From NCBI GenBank assembly GCA_027627225.1, contig CM051028.1, forward strand, positions 20,893,201-20,957,200: a stretch of 64,000 nt of DNA, written 5' to 3'. The notes beneath the pieces were generated by a model. It was not told where the DNA came from and did no database searches. It saw nothing but the letters and a program-made list of their open reading frames with translations. The position numbers and the translations under genes were made by a program. Positions 1-11,139 of this stretch are shown here, piece by piece (the stretch's first letter is position 1; each line of letters starts with the position of its first letter). Source of the DNA: Congeria kusceri. Lineage: Eukaryota > Mollusca > Bivalvia > Myida > Dreissenidae.

Positions 1-100
1 AACTCTTGCAGGCTCGATAAATAGATAACATATCAAAGTGTGCTACAACTTTTACAATCCCACCCTTTTAAGTTTTATTCAGGAGAAAGGGTGTGTGTGT

Positions 101-115
101 GGGGGGGGGGGGGGG
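101..115 (+). repeat. G15 run after (GT)5
   Basis: A homopolymer of 15 G at 101-115 preceded by GTGTGTGTGT at 91-100. Low complexity. Confidence 0.9.
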
Positions 116-1430
116 TACATCATGGAAGGGTAATTGTCCGGATGACAACTGTCAGGAATGACTTATATATGACTTACAACTTACGTGAAGTATCAGGCAT
201 GGGCGTGTGTCCGGATGAAAGTAGTTATGATTTTTAAACTGTTGGCGGTAGCCAACGGTCTTTGGAGAGCGGAATTTCCAAAACAGCTAATGCGGAAAAC
301 TACTTCTTTTCTTTGCAGGCTACGATTCAGTAAATCGAAACCTGACAGGGTCCTTCTTCACAACAGCAAAAATGCACGCATTTTTTTTACCTTTTAATTA
401 TTTAAGATAATGTATTATCATGTGATTTATTACAATTACAGTTTCTAAAAAAATTATTTACAAAAAATCTTGCGCCAAATTAATGACACCTCTATTTTCG
501 CTACTTACTTGAATGTAACCGAAATATTCACCTGGGTGTCCTTGAATAAGACCACCAAAATAATGCGCTACTTGGGTTATTTTTGACTCGATGCGAAAGT
601 GTTATTTCTTTTTACCGATTCTTTTTCTGAATATGTTGACAACAAATTATTGCAATGTATTAATTTTAAATTGTAGCATGGAAAATCGAGAGCACGCATC
701 ATAGGACCTACTTTTGACACAGTAGGCTACGAATCACTAACAACCGATGCTCCTTACTACCACGTTTATCGATTTTTCTGCATGGCTCGTTGCAATTTTA
801 CTTGTTAACTGGCATTTATATAATTTGTTTGCATTAGATAATGAGCTTGAACAGTATTCGTTCGTTACCTACAAATTACTTTTTTATTATGATGTCGTAT
901 ACTAATGAATAAGAGGCCATAATATCAAGTTTAACGGATGGAAATTGAACTTCATTTAAACAAATGTTTCTTTTTTTGGCAAAAATGATCTCATAATTCA
1001 CATGCTTTTAGTTTCTTTTGTCGCCAACAGTCTTTCTACGATATCAGCGTTGTGATTATCTGATGCGACACGTAACAGTTACCTATGGTAATGAATAATC
1101 GTCTAGATTAATCAAAGATTTAAACTCGATTAACAAACAGCAAATGTTGTATAACTTTCATTTAAATATATTTTAACAAATTTCAATGCGTCAATAATGA
1201 AATGGGTGCCTTAGCAACGTTGTCTATAGCGTGTGTGGTGAAATAGCAAACTTGGAAAATACCCGTTGACAATAAAAAAAGAAGAAAAAAAACGTATATT
1301 AACAATGACATAATTTTGCTGATTTCATACCTTATGCATGTTGCTGACACGATTCCTAGGGTCTATAACGCCTTCAAACCGAACTGATATAAAAGTATAA
1401 ACCTGTCATAATATGTTTTCACAAATCTGC
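116..1430. other. no gene seen
   Basis: AT-rich single-copy-like DNA. The two short open frames at 40-397 are not coding by composition. No repeat, RNA or promoter could be supported. Confidence 0.6.
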
Positions 1431-1434
1431 AATC

Positions 1435-1670
1435 GAGGGCTCACGACTACAAAAGTTCGTAATTTCAAAATTAGTTTAAACTAACTTAGTGACCAATGAA
1501 ATTAGTTGTAACATATCGACTTTGAATTTCATTGGCTAAAACGTTAAGACTAAGTATGAGACTGGGACTTTTCGTAATCTTATTAAGGGTCAAGGCTCAC
1601 GATTACATCAAACAGTTTTCTATTTCAAACTTGGTCACAACTTAAAATATTAACCAATGAAATCGGTTGA
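1435..1670 (+). repeat. two diverged direct repeats before the 21-bp array
   Basis: GGCTCACGACTACA with ACCAATGAAATTAGTTG (1439-1506) recurs as GGCTCACGATTACA with ACCAATGAAATCGGTTG (1593-1669). The spacing is about 155 bp. Probably remnants of a tandem duplication. Confidence 0.5.
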
Positions 1671-1817
1671 TAGTAACATATTGAGGGTTGATAGTAACTT
1701 ATTGAGGGTTGATAGTAACATATTGAGGGTTGATAGTGACATATTGAGGGTTGATAGTAACATATTGAGGGTTGATAGTAACATATTGAGGGTTGATAGT
1801 AACATATTGAGGGTTGA
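1665..1817 (+). repeat. 21-bp minisatellite, about 7 copies
   Basis: Unit GGTTGATAGTAACATATTGA plus G, with a few substitutions (CTTATT in copy 2, GTGACA in copy 4). Since 21 is a multiple of three, several frames stay open and give repeated heptapeptides; this is not taken as coding. Confidence 0.9.
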
Positions 1818-1877
1818 AAACCAGAAGGTTCCAACTGTCATTGAAATCAATAGCAGTTGGTACATTCTGGTTTTTAA
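1814..1877 (+). other. 64-nt stem-loop abutting the minisatellite
   Basis: Arms AAAACCAGAAGGTTCCAACTG (split as AAAACCAGAA and GGTTCCAACTG) and CAGTTGGTACATTCTGGTTTT pair with two mismatches. The loop holds a further small stem ATTGA/TCAAT, so the hairpin is nearly continuous. It could be a MITE remnant or a small-RNA-like hairpin; no evidence for either beyond shape. Confidence 0.5.
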
Positions 1878-2127
1878 TCTTCGATATGGGCTTTAATGTT
1901 CATTGGCTGATGATTTAAGAAAGACCCAGCTGAAGATATAGAACCCGGATCCAATGTAATGGAGGCCGGGTTTTAACTTTTTATTCACATTCGACTAAGA
2001 AGAGACGTTTGATTTGATTCCAACTTCCATCCTTTGACAATTGTCGAATCGCTAACCGTTCTATAGCCACGACCACTAAAATCAGGGGAGATCACTCTAA
2101 TAATCTCCGACATCCGTCATTGTCAAG

Positions 2128-2295
2128 ATGTCGAACGCGGAAGTGGCTTTAAGTGATGTACCCGACGATATAGGGTTGACTTATATCAAAGGGGACATGT
2201 CATTAAAGAAAGGGGTAGAAATCAAGAAGAATTCCCTTCCAATGTGTAAAAGATTTAACATACGCTTCAAAAGTACTATTTCGTCTTCTATTTAA
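2128..2295 (+). CDS. candidate short ORF or first coding exon, unknown product
   Basis: A 55-codon frame starting ATGTCGAACGCGGAA with an acceptable context (caag before ATG) and ending at TAA 2293-2295. The first 40 residues look protein-like (MSNAEVALSDVPDD then a Lys-rich stretch), while the last 15 run into a microsatellite. A possible donor GTAAAAG near 2246 would make it a first exon spliced onward, but no partner exon was found. I do not recognise the family. GC content is higher than around it. This rests on composition only and could be chance. Confidence 0.25.
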   Translation: MSNAEVALSDVPDDIGLTYIKGDMSLKKGVEIKKNSLPMCKRFNIRFKSTISSSI

Positions 2296-2300
2296 TTACA

Positions 2301-2336
2301 ATAATAATAATAATAATAATAAGAAGAAGAAGAAGA
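2301..2336 (+). repeat. (AAT)n-(AAG)n microsatellite
   Basis: About seven AAT units run directly into about five AAG units. Confidence 0.9.
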
Positions 2337-3262
2337 ATATGCGTTTACTACATATATTACTAATATACCACACGGCACCTGTTTGCAAAGGAATATAAAA
2401 TATACCGGACTCGAACCAATAACCATTCGCAACCGTTGACTGTCAGTCACTGTTACCGATAAGTATACGACCAGTAAGCCTGGAACCTACCATGTCAAGA
2501 AACAACAAAACATATTCAAAGTAATGCATACATATGAACATAGTCAACGTATAATTTAAATAATTATGTCATTTGTTCAGCGCATTATGTAACGAAAATA
2601 GTCATTCAGATAATGGTTTCACTGTAAATATGGAAGACATGTATTTACATACGTGGCACGTTATATAAATGGAGATAGAAAAAAAAATGCAAGGGATTTT
2701 TTAAATTACTCATCGAAAAAAATCTAATGGTTTTCCAACATAATGTATATATAGGGGATACATGAATGTGTGACCTTGCCTTCTATACTTGTGCATGACG
2801 GGTTGTCTTTGCAAAGTAAAAGTAACTGTACACAAACAAATAATATAGATTTAGTTCCAAGAAACCAAACAATGAGTTTAGTAGATAGAAAATACATTTA
2901 TATAACATTTTCATTTTTTACATCTCTCTGTGACGTGTGGTTTTGCATTTGGAAATACCCCTTAGATATTTCGATTATCAAGTAGCGAGTTTTGTTTAAC
3001 TACAAATGACAACTGTTTTAATATTACTTGAAGAAATATTGTCTTTTATATTTGGTTGCATACAGTTACTGTCAAAAGATAAAATGTCATTTTCTTATCA
3101 TTTTTCATAGTAGATAAGAAACTATATATGTTGCACAATGAATTTGAAAAAAGCGATTATTAATGAATTAAGTTCAAATTACCAGGAAGTCCAAATTCAA
3201 AAGTGACTATGTAATTATATAACTTGCATATTACACAAAACATAATATAGATTTATTGACCA
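2337..3262. other. no gene seen
   Basis: AT-rich. A 71-codon frame at 2770-2985 has no recognisable feature. Nothing else supported. Confidence 0.55.
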
Positions 3263-3362
3263 ATGATGACTCGCCAATGATGGTGATGAGAATAATGGTG
3301 ATGATAATGATGATGATGCTATTACTGCTGATGACGAGGATGATGAGGATAGTGGTGATGAT
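3263..3362 (+). repeat. GAT-rich imperfect microsatellite
   Basis: Repeated GATGATGGTGATGA-type sequence with interruptions. The minus-strand Ser-rich frame over it is an artefact. Confidence 0.8.
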
Positions 3363-3365
3363 TCT

Positions 3366-3707
3366 AACATGATACCCGCTAATCTTTCTATAGACCAACA
3401 AAAAATTATCGTTGTTAAACTACCCATAAACAACGCAAAAAGAATTTCCGACTCTGAGCGGAGCATAGTAAAAAGTAGTTCCAATTACAATAGAAAAAAT
3501 ATAGGTCAAATCTTGTTAGAATCGAAATAATTTTCGCATTATCGTGTTTATCGGCTAATTAACAACTCTTCGTCGTTCCGATGCGTGGCTATTAAACAAC
3601 TCGAGCTAACGCCCTCTTGGTTTGATTCCTACGCATCAGAACTCCAAATCGTTGTTTAAAGGCCGACAAACAACGATAAAAAAAAAATCGAAAATTATTT
3701 CTTAATT
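3366..3707 (+). repeat. interspersed repeat A, copy 1
   Basis: First of four related copies (others near 47402, 51526 and 60894). It starts CTAACATGATACCC, contains TTTCTATAGACCAA, and ends ATCGAAAATTATTTCTTAA. A nested hairpin is formed by CGTTCCGATGCG and CGCATCAGAAC, enclosing GCTAACGCCCTC and a B-box-like GGTTTGATTCC. Outer arms hold GTTTATCGGC and its complement. This may be a MITE or a tRNA-derived element; the class is not settled. Confidence 0.7.
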
Positions 3708-4695
3708 ATACGATTGCTAATATTAAAACATGTTCACCCATTGTAACACTTTCAAAGCAACTGCAACAATACAGACATGTCAGGGCGGTGTTGATAACGA
3801 AAACAACCCCACAGAAGAATAATTGCCTACGTGGGGAGATTAATGTTTCGCTGCACGAGTCAGTTATCACCCGTGCGCAACCAGATCTAGCTGCACTCGC
3901 CCCTGACACATTTCACCCTGCATGGGGTGCGTGTCAAAGATTATAGAAAAGTAAACCGCGATGGATAAAAGCATTCGAACGCTATTGAAATATTCAATAC
4001 GTCTCCGATCGGACACAGGAGTAGGTTTTCAGTTTATTGTCGAATGTATTGCTGCTTCTCACGAAGCTTTTTAGATCCGATTTCGGTCCGGGCAGTGGTT
4101 TAAAAACAGTTCATTTCGAACATCAAACAATCTGTAGTTGACGGCGTTTATTTGCACAGCGACACCTGCGGCTTTACCTTCAATTGCGTGTTTTTATATC
4201 TGTTTAATTTGATTGTTTTGATTTTGATCTTAAAATCAACCAGCATTACAAACTTTCAACTGTTTGACGCGTGTCATGATTAAATTAAATTCGTTTGATT
4301 GTTGGACTGATAAAGCCCAAATTCTCATAGTGTTAGATTTCGAATCTAAACAAGCAAAGTTTTGATATCGATTGTGTCGGCAAATCGATCGAGTCGTTTG
4401 ATCGAAATTATAAATAAATATCGAACAGTTAGATTGATTTCAGAAGAAAAATATAATGTATGCTTTCCTTTTCTAATTGCATTTTCTCAGCAACATAACA
4501 CCATGGGAACAAAATATTGACGTTGATTCTGACGCTTACCAAATCATTTTAATGAATCTTTATCCCAATGAAACAAGTGGGTGCTCATAATTTAAAATAA
4601 TTACGCAATTAAGATACAAATCAGCGTGTGAAAAGTGTAACCTGCTTTCGCATAACGTAATCGCCTGCATGATAAACGATTCTGTGGCAATATAA
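3708..4695. other. no gene seen
   Basis: Ordinary sequence. A short hairpin TGACACATTTCACCC/GGGGTGCGTGTCA lies at 3904-3937. No coding or RNA gene supported. Confidence 0.5.
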
Positions 4696-5464
4696 AACAA
4701 GAGGGCCATCATGGCCCAAAGGGCTCACCTGAGTACTGGCAAAGATAAAAGCCTTACTGTTGGAACAGGCATGAACAAATGTGGGAAATACGCCATAATG
4801 TAATATTTTTTCTAGCTGATTAGCTCTAATACATGTATTCCTTTGCTCCAAGGACCTGGGTATATTTTCTTAATCCTGGTATCCAACTTTTCGCAGGAAA
4901 ATTCAGAGGAATGCTGCAGTTCTGAAAAATAATGGCGACGGCTGCTCAAAGGTCATGTCATGCTTGCCAGCTTGTTCCAAAGAGTGGAGAGTATTGCCAT
5001 TTACCCTTCCTATATTCAAATTCGCTTTAGATCTTATGGACAAATTGGTTATGTTTGCCAGGGTTGTAAAATGTATACGCATACAAGAACATACATATTG
5101 GGGGGGGGGGGGGGGGTATGTCCATCCCGCTGCATTCTGGAGCATTTGAGGCACTTTTCTGGCATTTTAAGTAATTATTTTCTCTATTATAAAAACTTGT
5201 TTTCATCTTGTACCATACATTTTAAATGTTTTATCGACAGAACCAAAAACAATGTAATCTACGATATGTAACGAACTATAGAACCTATGATTATGAACAA
5301 TAATCTAAACATAAAAATTAATAACGACTGGTGTTTGCAAAGATGTAGAATTTACATCACCACGCGCACCGTCGGTCCTTTCAACACGAAACGACGGTGT
5401 CTAAGACTTAAATTCACCGGCTTCAGATTAGTTTGATTTGGAAGGTGAACAGTGAATACTTTCC
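4696..5464 (+). repeat. start of a common bivalve-type dispersed repeat, with a G17 run
   Basis: ACAAGAGGGCCATCATGGCC at 4697 followed by GGCTCACCTG is a motif I associate with dispersed repeats in bivalve genomes (from memory). A G17 run lies at 5100-5116. The element's limits are not clear; it may continue into the arrays at 5465-6700. Confidence 0.45.
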
Positions 5465-5990
5465 AAAATAGGATGCTAAGTTCGATTTAAATGAAAATCT
5501 CCATGCATAAAAATGGCAATTTGTGCATTTTCCCAAAGGGGCTATAACTCCGATGTTTTTGGCCCAATATGGCGCATTGTTTGCTTCCGCTGTGACCATA
5601 CGATAACACACAAACTATGGAAGTTTGGTCAAGATTGGAACAAAAATGAAGCCTCTATCAAGGAAAAATGCAATTATTGCTTATTTTTCAACAAAAAGAC
5701 AACTCTGGTGTTTGTAGTCCGATCCAGCCCATTGTTCGACTCTACTATGATCCTTTGATAATACACAAACTGTGGACGTTTGGTAAAGATTGGAAGAAAA
5801 ATTAAGTCTATATGAACAAAAAAGGCAATTTTTGCATTTTTTATCCACAACATGGGTCCATAACTCTGGTGTTTGTGGTCCAACCTTGCCCATCTTTGGC
5901 TTCTACTGAGACCTAAAGGTCAAACGCAAACTGTGGACGTTTGGTCGTTTGACTGGATGAAAAGCAAAGAGAATTTTATTGGGAAAATGC
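5465..5990 (+). repeat. diverged tandem repeat, unit about 160 bp, three copies
   Basis: The phrases CTGTGGACGTTTGG (5612, 5771, 5932 in variants) and GTGTTTGTGGTCC (5552, 5708, 5870 in variants) recur every 156-161 bp. Frames across it on both strands are by-products. It leads straight into a different array at 6001. Confidence 0.75.
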
Positions 5991-6000
5991 AATTTCTGCA

Positions 6001-6700
6001 ATTTCAGGGGAGACAATCCAGGGATTTATTGAAATTACATCGTGGGCTAATCGGATCGCTCTTGCTTGCGTTATCTCTACTTAAAGGGAGGGCCAGAGTC
6101 GCAAACTCATTAAATTTAGAGATATCCACCCAGGATTGGTAAAATTTTTCGCTTTTGCTGTTCTACTTCCTTGTAGGGGATATCAGGGGCGACAATTCCT
6201 AGAAATGATAAATATGGATCGAGAACTGGTAATCTATCAACAAAGTTGTCGTTCTTGCTTTCATAAAAGGAATACCGGGAGCGACAATTCCAGAACATAA
6301 TGGATCTCCATCCAGGGCTGATAATCTGTATCCAAAATTATCTCTCTTGCTTTCAATTTTTCTTCTTGAAGAGAGCTAGGGGCGACAAATCCGGGACATT
6401 ATGGATCGCCAACCTGGGATTATAATCTATCAAGTTGTCGTTCTTCCGTTCATTCTCTCTTTGTGAAGGGAGAGCCAGGAGCGACACATCCGCGACATTA
6501 TGAATATCCATTCAGGGCTGATAATCTAGAGTATATCCCAGAGCTGTCGTACTTTTTTCATTCTCTCTTCTTAAAGGGAATGTTAAGGGCGATAAATCCG
6601 TGAATTTATTGATTTCCACCAAGGACTGGTAATCTGTACTAAGAGTTGTCGTCCGTGCTTTAATACTTAAACATTATTAAAGGGGCGACAATTTCAGGTA
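6001..6700 (+). repeat. diverged tandem repeat, unit about 95-110 bp, about seven copies
   Basis: GGGGCGACAATTCC-like words recur at about 6011, 6188, 6280, 6381, 6479, 6587 and 6683, with conserved partners CAGGGCTGATAATCT and GTTGTCGTTCTTGC. The copies are well diverged, so the array is old. Confidence 0.75.
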
Positions 6701-7560
6701 AACTTCTTGTTAAACAATCGATGTGCTGCTGAACGTTTATTTGCATTCACAGAAAAAAAATCAGTCATCAACGCTCTGTAACATGAGTTCAATATTATTT
6801 TTATAATGTTAACAGTCGTAAAGTTCAATGTCCTTCCAGTGCGAACATAACAATGTCTTTCATTTATTTCTTGACAAGGAACGTATCTCATGTGATACTG
6901 ATAGATTTACCGCATCTATAGAATTCAATTTGCTAAAAGTGTGTCTTAATAACGGAACAATTGGCGATCGTATCACTGAAAGAAGCGGCGATAAACTGAG
7001 CAAATAATTAGAACATTTCCTTCGGCAACACAAAGGAAAGTAAATTAATATTTTATGACAAAGGTTTAAAATAAGGAAACAATTAATTCAATAACAACAA
7101 TGTAATTGACATCTGGCTCGGCTTACCGAACACGGCAATCTCGTGCGTGATTCATAATGCGTGACGGGGGGTTGGTGACCAGAGGTAGGGAGCGGCGTGG
7201 ATGATTGGATCAGTATTCAATTATTTGTTATCTTTGGGAAAAGGCTGTGTCCATCTCGCGCGACATTTGCTGCAGCTTACAGGAGCGGATATCACCTGTT
7301 TAATAGTTAGAAACAACAATTATTTCAAAATGGTTTTGGGAACACAGTATGAAAACGAAGAAACTCGGCTGTTGTTGTTGTTGTTGTTGTTGTTGTTTCG
7401 GGGTTTATAGTCCTTCCGCGCCTGAGGCTGCATTATGTGAGGACTTGGAAGAAACTCTCGTCAGTTAGAAATGTTTTAAATACGTATCGAAAGGCTAAAT
7501 GCACACGCACACAGGTGGGGCAGTTTATAGGGGTAGAGGATAAGATACGACGGTTTATTA
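6701..7560. other. no gene; (GTT)n microsatellite at 7372-7396
   Basis: AT-rich apart from a slightly GC-richer patch near 7120-7280. The only clear feature is a run of about eight GTT units. Confidence 0.5.
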
Positions 7561-8037
7561 TATTTAAAGGGACTGATCACAGATTGGCAAATTGACAATT
7601 TTCGATTATTTATCATATATCCCACACACAAAATTAAATGATGTAAAAACAAGCGAAATAACACTACTGACAGAGAAATATATTGGAAATATAGTGTCGT
7701 TTATGAAAAATAACCAATTAAAATGGATACAATTATATATAGCGTTTGCATTGTTTTTCATCGGTATGTTGAAAAACACGTGTATAAATGAAATAGCGTT
7801 AAATAATCACTACTATATATGTAAGTCAGAACGGCCGAGTAGTTAGCGCGACAGATTTTTGATTCCGGAGGTCGTAGGTACGACTCCCCGGCGAAGGCAA
7901 ATCTTTTAATTACATATATTTGTTATTTATTTAATCTTTGTTTTAGATTAGTCCAATTGCTTTAGTTTATACAGTTAAGACATTAAATGAAATTTAAAAA
8001 AAAAACTACGAAAATCTGTGTCCAAGTCCCTTAAATA
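7561..8037 (+). mobile_element. TIR element with internal tRNA-like block (family B, copy 1)
   Basis: Left end TATTTAAAGGGACTGATCAC and AGATT are mirrored by AATCTGTGTCCAAGTCCC and TTAAATA at the right end. At about 7826-7900 lies a tRNA-Ser/Leu-like block: GGCCGAGTAGTTAGCGCG as A-box side and GGTCGTAGGTACGACTCCCC as B-box side. The same design, nearly the same length (473 bp) and opposite orientation occurs at 24497-24969. It is non-autonomous, with no transposase. Terminal repeats plus a tRNA head is an odd mix of DNA-transposon and SINE traits. Confidence 0.65.
7826..7900 (+). pseudogene. tRNA-Ser/Leu-like sequence inside the TIR element
   Basis: Matches the D-arm of class II tRNAs (GGCCGAGT-GGTTA type) and a B-box-like GGTACGACTCC. 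It has no sound acceptor stem or terminator, so it is not a working tRNA. Confidence 0.5.
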
Positions 8038-8075
8038 TAGTGTAAAGTCAAGTGAAGTGTTTTGTTTATTATAGT

Positions 8076-8319
8076 TTCAGCCCTCGCGATTAAGGGCCAG
8101 CCAGTTTTGACTTATGAGACATCTTTACTGACGAACATCTTTACTCCCGATTCCTATCCTACATGTCGGGCGCTTAGCAGGAAGGTAATCGGTACCCTTT
8201 GATTTAACTAGCTTCTGGGTAGGCAAACGGCCATATCAGAACAAGCCCTGTGCGAAACTCGAACCTTCGACCACCGGCTCAGTATGTGAACGCCTTAACC
8301 ACTAGGCCACGGTATAGTA
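8076..8319 (-). mobile_element. tRNA-derived SINE
   Basis: On the minus strand the head starts GTGGCCTAGTGGTTAAGGCG and has a B box GGTTCGAGTTT, followed by a body without coding content. Flanks AAGTGTTTTGTTTATTATAG (8055-8074) and AAGTGTTTGTGTATTATAG (8320-8338) form an imperfect target-site duplication of about 20 bp, showing insertion by retroposition. Confidence 0.75.
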
Positions 8320-8388
8320 AAGTGTTTGTGTATTATAGTGTAATATATGAGCGCATTTTTCAAGATTTAGGACCACTAAGTATTGTTT

Positions 8389-8580
8389 TTATGTTGCGTC
8401 GAAAGCCTGAGGCTCATTGAGATATTCTCGAGTCTGTTTCCAGGTAGAACCAGTACATGGTGTCTTGAGAAAGATCATTCGAGCGCTCCCCGAGTATGGA
8501 ACGAACTCACGACCTCCCGATCGCAAGGCGGACACCATAGCCATTGCACAACTGCGGCCTCTAGAAGTCTGGAAATTAAA
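8389..8580 (-). mobile_element. second tRNA-derived SINE
   Basis: Minus-strand head reads CCGCAGTTGTGCAATGGC then GGTCGTGAGTTCGTTCC as B box. The body holds GTCTTGAGAAAG-type sequence on the plus strand. Ends and target duplications are unclear. Open frames here on both strands are by-products. Confidence 0.6.
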
Positions 8581-9146
8581 AGTTCGACCCCTATCATTAC
8601 ATACACTAACTATTGGTTCTACCCAGGAAACGGACTCAAATGTAGCTTTCGACCTTTCATGGGCCATCTTACGTATAAGAACCTAAATAGCATGTATTAT
8701 GAGATTGTCTATTAACATAATTCAACGTTATGTTATTTCCCAATGGCCCAGTAAAGAACAAATCATTTTTCCTTTGATCTAATTAATTAGAACAGTTGTC
8801 GATATATATCAATCGATACCTGGCTTCTTTCGTGAGATCGTAATATAAGTCATTACCTTTAAAAGGAAACAGTTCATGTCCCTGAATAACAGTGTAATAT
8901 CCAAAGGTATGTAAAACAAAGTATAAACAATATGTATTTGTTGGACTATTTCTTAGAAAAAACACTGGTACAACACGTTATTGCGTAATCGACATCACAT
9001 TTGAATCACTGCATGTACGTTTAGGTCTGCCAAGCATTATAAAGGGATGTAAGTTCGATCCGTACAATTAATTTGGATGATTCAGGATTTCTTTTCATGA
9101 AGTTGTTTTGATCGTCCAACGACTGCTCTGTTTAAGCTTCATAATG
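8581..9146. other. no gene seen
   Basis: AT-rich. A lone B-box-like AAGTTCGATCC at about 9052 has no matching A box. Nothing else supported. Confidence 0.5.
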
Positions 9147-9381
9147 GTGGGAAACCCGTGCGTAATGCATGTACGTAAAGTGTCGTCCCCAATTAGCTTA
9201 TGTAGTCCGCACCGGCTAATCCAGGACGACACTTTTCGCTTTTATGGTATTTTATGTTTCAAGGAAGTATCTTCTAAATATAAATCCACTGTAGGCAGAA
9301 AGAGTACAATCCGCACATGCTAATTCGGGACGACACTTTACGCACGTGCATTCAGCCCGAATTTCCAACGACACGCCTCAT
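9147..9381 (+). mobile_element. palindromic MITE (family P), copy 1
   Basis: Ends GTGGGAAACCCGTGCGTAAT and GAATTTCCAACGACACGCC with inner CpG-rich arms (TAAAGTGTCGTCCC and GGGACGACACTTTACGC), joined by the family's middle TTTTATGGTATTTTATGTTT. Diverged. Five more copies lie in the window. No transposase. Confidence 0.8.
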
Positions 9382-11139
9382 TTGTTAGTAAATGCAGTTA
9401 TGGAACGCGCAATTGTATTACTGATACATTAATCTAGATCAGTGGCTTACTAGGCAGCGTAGTATTGTTTTGAAACGGCTCCTATATTTGTTTGCACGAT
9501 CTAGTAGTTAAGTAGCCCACGTCCTTTGTAAAACAGCTAGAAAAAGGCAAACAATTACGGCTGTTTTGTTTGTTTGTTTTTTTTAGGCGTCCCGCCTACG
9601 TTAAATCTGAATTAAATTGAATTGTGCATCGCCGCTAATTGTTTTCTCAGATCGTCTTATCACTCGATGATTAATACCGTCTCGACGTATATGAACAATA
9701 CTGACATGTCATAAAAACCCCAATCACCCACTATGAAAGAAACCAGTGATCGTAATTATGACATCTGATATACTACAAGGCTTAAAGGTTATCGACCAAC
9801 GAATAATAATAGTAGAGTGTAGCCGCAAAACTACTCCAAGCGAAATATAAACCCGAAATTACTACGCGCGACTTACAACTTCGACGCCCGGTTTGAAATC
9901 CGACACCATGTGTGACAATTGGGAGAAAAAAAACACATAATGGAAAATAATATATGATTTGGAATAATATTATCAGCTGATATGTATCTTAATGACTGCG
10001 TATTAAGTATCAGCGAAAATAGATCCAACCGATAAATATCGAAACATCTGTTTATGTCGTTATTCATACTGTACAATAGAAAGATAAAAATGACAAAAGG
10101 TAGTTGATTTGTCCATAATAATATTGGTGTTATTCTTTTAAAAATGCACACTCATGTCTGAGTATACTCCGTCTTGTGATATCATGGTCTGATTTTTATC
10201 AAAATAGCGACGACCATTAGGCTAGCCTGCTAGTATCTATTTTAAATTTGTTAACAGAAACTTTTAACACTTACGCAATAAATCATCAAAATTGCACCAT
10301 GTAATGGCCTACCATCTTTATCGTTAATATTTGTTTTTCATGCACACCTGACAAATTTCACTTCAAAGAAATCAAATCTCAGGTTAGACAATCAACAAAT
10401 ATATCTTTTCTTTTGTATCGAAAACTTTAATTGTATATCTCTTTCTTCGTTTCTAAATAACAAATAGAACAAGCCATGTCGGTTTAAACTGTAGTGAATT
10501 GAGAACAATTGCATAAAGAATATATATTATTACAAAACATGTCAATATATGATACTTATTCATTGTGCACCAAGTGGGTTTGTGTTTAAATCTCCCAATT
10601 TATCAACATAACGCAGATGTTTTGAACGCCATAAAGCGCCATTACATCTTAGCAGGGGATGTGTTTGTATATACAGAAATGTTCACCGTTAATAATAGAC
10701 TGATCAGAAGTTTTAAATATTAATTTTATTCATTTTTCGATGAACTGTGTGGCTTGGCGACCATTAAGCGCAACAATTAAAACATGTACATGTATATTTT
10801 ATGCACAATCTATAAATTATCCCATACGTGTTCGTCTGATCTTTTTTGTATGTTTTGTGTGTTTCTGTTGTTGCTATTGTTCTTGTGGTGCCGCTCCTGT
10901 TTAATCGTTGTTGCTTTTTCTATTAAAAAAAAAGGCTGTGCGAAGACCGCGGCACGTTGTGATTATTGCGTGCCCACAAAAATTAAACGCGCGCGACTCG
11001 TAACTGCGATGTGTTAAGTCCCTTCGATATTTTCTTAATTGTCTTTATATTTTCTTTAGCTTATGCGTAGTATACTGACTTTGAAACGTTCATGCATATG
11101 ACAACGTGTGAGGATGCGATCAGCAGCCATTACGATGAA
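9382..11139. other. no gene seen
   Basis: Plain AT-rich DNA; a T-rich run at 9573-9585. Short frames have no recognisable content. Confidence 0.55.

Noticed and set aside
1665..1817. Possible CRISPR array (also considered for 16444-16682 and 43833-44213)
   Set aside because: Units are contiguous without unique spacers, and the genome is eukaryotic.
1625..1896. Three overlapping frames with heptapeptide repeats
   Set aside because: By-product of the 21-bp minisatellite, open on both strands.
9040..9062. B-box-like AAGTTCGATCC as a possible tRNA
   Set aside because: No A box, stems or terminator at the right distance.
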